Shown: positions 62,672-64,000 of the stretch, one piece after another
Position numbering within the stretch: position 1 is the first letter of the stretch
Layout of the letters: every line of letters starts with the position of its first letter
Assembly: GCF_902150065.1 (NCBI RefSeq)
Contig: NC_043986.1
Span: forward strand, 9,333,390 to 9,397,389
Length of the DNA stretch: 64,000 bases
Direction: 5' to 3'
Origin: Myripristis murdjan
Taxonomy: Eukaryota; Chordata; Actinopteri; Holocentriformes; Holocentridae
The notes under the pieces: generated by a model
Seen by the model: the letters and a program-made list of their open reading frames with translations, nothing else
Told to the model about the DNA's origin: nothing
Databases searched by the model: none
Translations under genes and position numbers: made by a program

Positions 62672-63101
62672 GTGTGACCACACCTCTGCTTTTCAAAAAA
62701 AATTCTCCTATATAATACCCTCATCTGCATTGCACTAAAAATGTAATTAAAAAAAAAAAAACTTATGTAAAAGATAGATTTAATTTCCATCTAAATTACA
62801 ACTTCACCCCATTTGTAGAAAAAGGCAGAGAGGTGAGCATGATTTAACAAATCACCACAGGAACGAGCTGAGATAATACACTAAATAATATCTTCTTCTT
62901 CACACAGTTTCCACTGTGTTCAGCCTAAACAGTTTGTGATGATACAGCTGAAGAAAACACACTAACAAATGCTTGCTTCTCCACAGTGTTAAAAGCCCTA
63001 CAAGCATTATGGGGAGACTGTGAGCATAACTTTGCTTTAAAAATAATCTGTGATCTTAATAACTAATTGTGTAAACTATGCTTTTATTTGCACAACATGG
63101 G
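62672..63101. repeat. U5 spacer module, inverted form
   Basis: Twin of 49877-50305. No gene seen. Confidence 0.65.
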
Positions 63102-63220
63102 AAGCCCCAGTGAATGCAGGGCATCAAAAAATTAGTTGATACTCATAATGCTCCTCTCCACGGAAATCTTTAGTAAAAGGCGAAAGATTTATACGATCTG
63201 AAGAGAAACAAGAGTGAACT
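63102..63220 (-). ncRNA. U5 snRNA gene copy U5-35
   Basis: Consensus RNA with hairpin GCCCTGCATTCACTGGGGC. PSE 63253-63274 intact; SPH 63364-63380, 144 bp upstream. Twin of U5-27. Confidence 0.95.
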
Positions 63221-63363
63221 GCCTCAAAGAGGAACGAGGATCCAGCCCCTTTCTCCGTCTTAACATCCTCGGTGTCGGTTTATAAATCAACTTTGTGAAC
63301 TGACACCACTTGATTCATCTCATCCTGAGCTGACTAAGGCAGGAAAAAACATACCCATTGCAC

Positions 63364-63380
63364 ACTGCATTATGGGTAAA
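63364..63380 (-). promoter_or_regulatory. SPH/ZNF143-type distal site of U5-35
   Basis: TTTACCCATAATGCAGTG on the gene strand. Confidence 0.65.
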
Positions 63381-63611
63381 TTGTGACCACACTTCTGCGT
63401 TTCGAAAGTCTTTTCTCTTCTATAATATCTGCCATTGAGTTTCCAAATAGTTTCCAAAGAAACAGTTACAACATCAAGAATTATTCATGAACCCTTAAAT
63501 TTTCACTGAATTGGAAACTAACAGGCAGAGAAATCTGCTGCTGCAATTTGCTAAAGAAATTTAGGTTAAGAAAAAAGGGTGTAGAGGGCACATTCAATTT
63601 CATCTTGAATT

Positions 63612-64000
63612 ATAGCTGCTGCGCAGCAATGGTTGTGGCCGGGCAATTTTAGACAATTCTGAGCAACAAGTGGAGAATAGGAAGATGAAAAGAAAGGTGG
63701 CATTCTGCATCAGTTGAGATTTGAACTCACAATTTTTGGCATAAAGGACAACACACTATCTCTCTGAGCTAACTGGCAAGTGTCAATTAATGTGCAGTTT
63801 CACAAACTGACTGAGCCAATCACTGACGTGCAGGACAGCAGCCATCCATGCATGGAAAGGCAGATTTTAAACAGCTGTCAAAAATTCAGTTATTAAGACA
63901 AAAATCTGAAAATACACATAGTGCATCTAGACAGCATGGAGATGTTGATCATTTGTTTTTAACAATGATTTTTTTTTTTCGGAAAAAGGTGGCATGCCCT
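63612..64000. repeat. Second copy of the tRNA-headed repeat, cut by the window edge
   Basis: Matches 50761-51140, with the tRNA-like part at 63702-63785. About 10 bp present in the first copy (near 50855) are missing here. Confidence 0.6.

Larger units (their letters stand above)
60701..62840. repeat. 1,070-bp tandem duplication carrying U5-33 and U5-34
   Basis: U5-33 and U5-34 are exactly 1,070 bp apart, and the sequence from about 60700 to 61510 matches 61770 to 62580 with few differences, including the long stretch ATATTCCTTGTTTATAATG. The exact breakpoints were not set. Confidence 0.8.

Noticed and set aside
405-63220. The repeated RNA taken as U4, U6 or a U5-like minor snRNA
   Set aside because: Loop GCCUUUUAC with AAAUCUUU/AAAGAUUU stem and the AAUUUUUUG-hairpin end are diagnostic of U5.
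1-64000. Regularly recurring 119-bp units considered as a satellite or a CRISPR array
   Set aside because: Units are U5 RNA genes with promoters, on both strands, with long variable spacers.
1-64000. LTR retrotransposon or endogenous virus remains
   Set aside because: No paired long terminal repeats or recognisable gag, protease or envelope segments were seen; the reverse transcriptase pieces fit non-LTR elements.

Overview
The window is eukaryotic, AT-rich and dense in DNA transposons of the hAT, Kolobok (THAP), Harbinger/PIF (MADF, Myb) and Crypton kinds, with a few LINE scraps. That mix points to a ray-finned fish; the species cannot be fixed from sequence alone. No ordinary multi-exon host protein gene was recognised.

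The backbone is an array of U5 spliceosomal snRNA genes. I count 35 near full-length copies (116-120 bp; named U5-1 to U5-35 in order), 14 on the plus and 21 on the minus strand, plus 8 truncated or internally deleted copies and one promoter cut by the left edge. Every full-length copy keeps the invariant loop I (GCCTTTTAC). Most keep a U-rich Sm site and a closed 3' stem-loop. The usual gene has a proximal element (PSE, core CACCGAGGATGTTAAGAC) 54 bp upstream, a distal SPH/ZNF143-type site (TTCCCATAATGCA) often with a GGCGTGG box about 140-270 bp upstream, and a 3' box-like AAATAAAAG downstream. About two dozen copies look able to make RNA; the rest carry changes in the stem, Sm site or promoter.

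Layout. 0-6 kb: a divergent U5 pair, then minus-strand copies with a Kolobok and a hAT MITE. 6-9.5 kb: a decayed hAT, a SINE end and unrecognised repeat DNA. 9.5-14.3 kb: three plus and three minus U5 copies with a LINE scrap. 14.4-19 kb: a Kolobok with a nested element and a decayed ZMYM/DUF4371-type hAT. 19-23.6 kb: U5-12 to U5-16 with a complete Kolobok and a LINE scrap. 23.8-27.4 kb: a BED-finger hAT, then a Harbinger holding a hAT that holds another hAT. 27.4-33.3 kb: U5-17 to U5-19 and broken copies, with PIF and CGGBP1-like pieces. 33.3-38.1 kb: a break in the array with a Crypton scrap, a 150-bp palindrome and a Harbinger-like transposase fragment. 38.1-44.4 kb: U5-20 to U5-24 and a Harbinger with an intact MADF-BESS ORF. 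44.4-48.0 kb: a 3.6-kb hAT with an open 670-residue transposase and 8-bp target duplication. 48-64 kb: U5-25 to U5-35.

Large duplications shape the locus: about 41.5-51.1 kb is repeated, with insertions and deletions, at about 52.9-64.0 kb; a 1,070-bp tandem duplication carries U5-33 and U5-34; and a trio of U5, deleted U5 and U5 recurs five times, once inverted. The array thus grows by segmental duplication while transposons invade its spacers and promoters.
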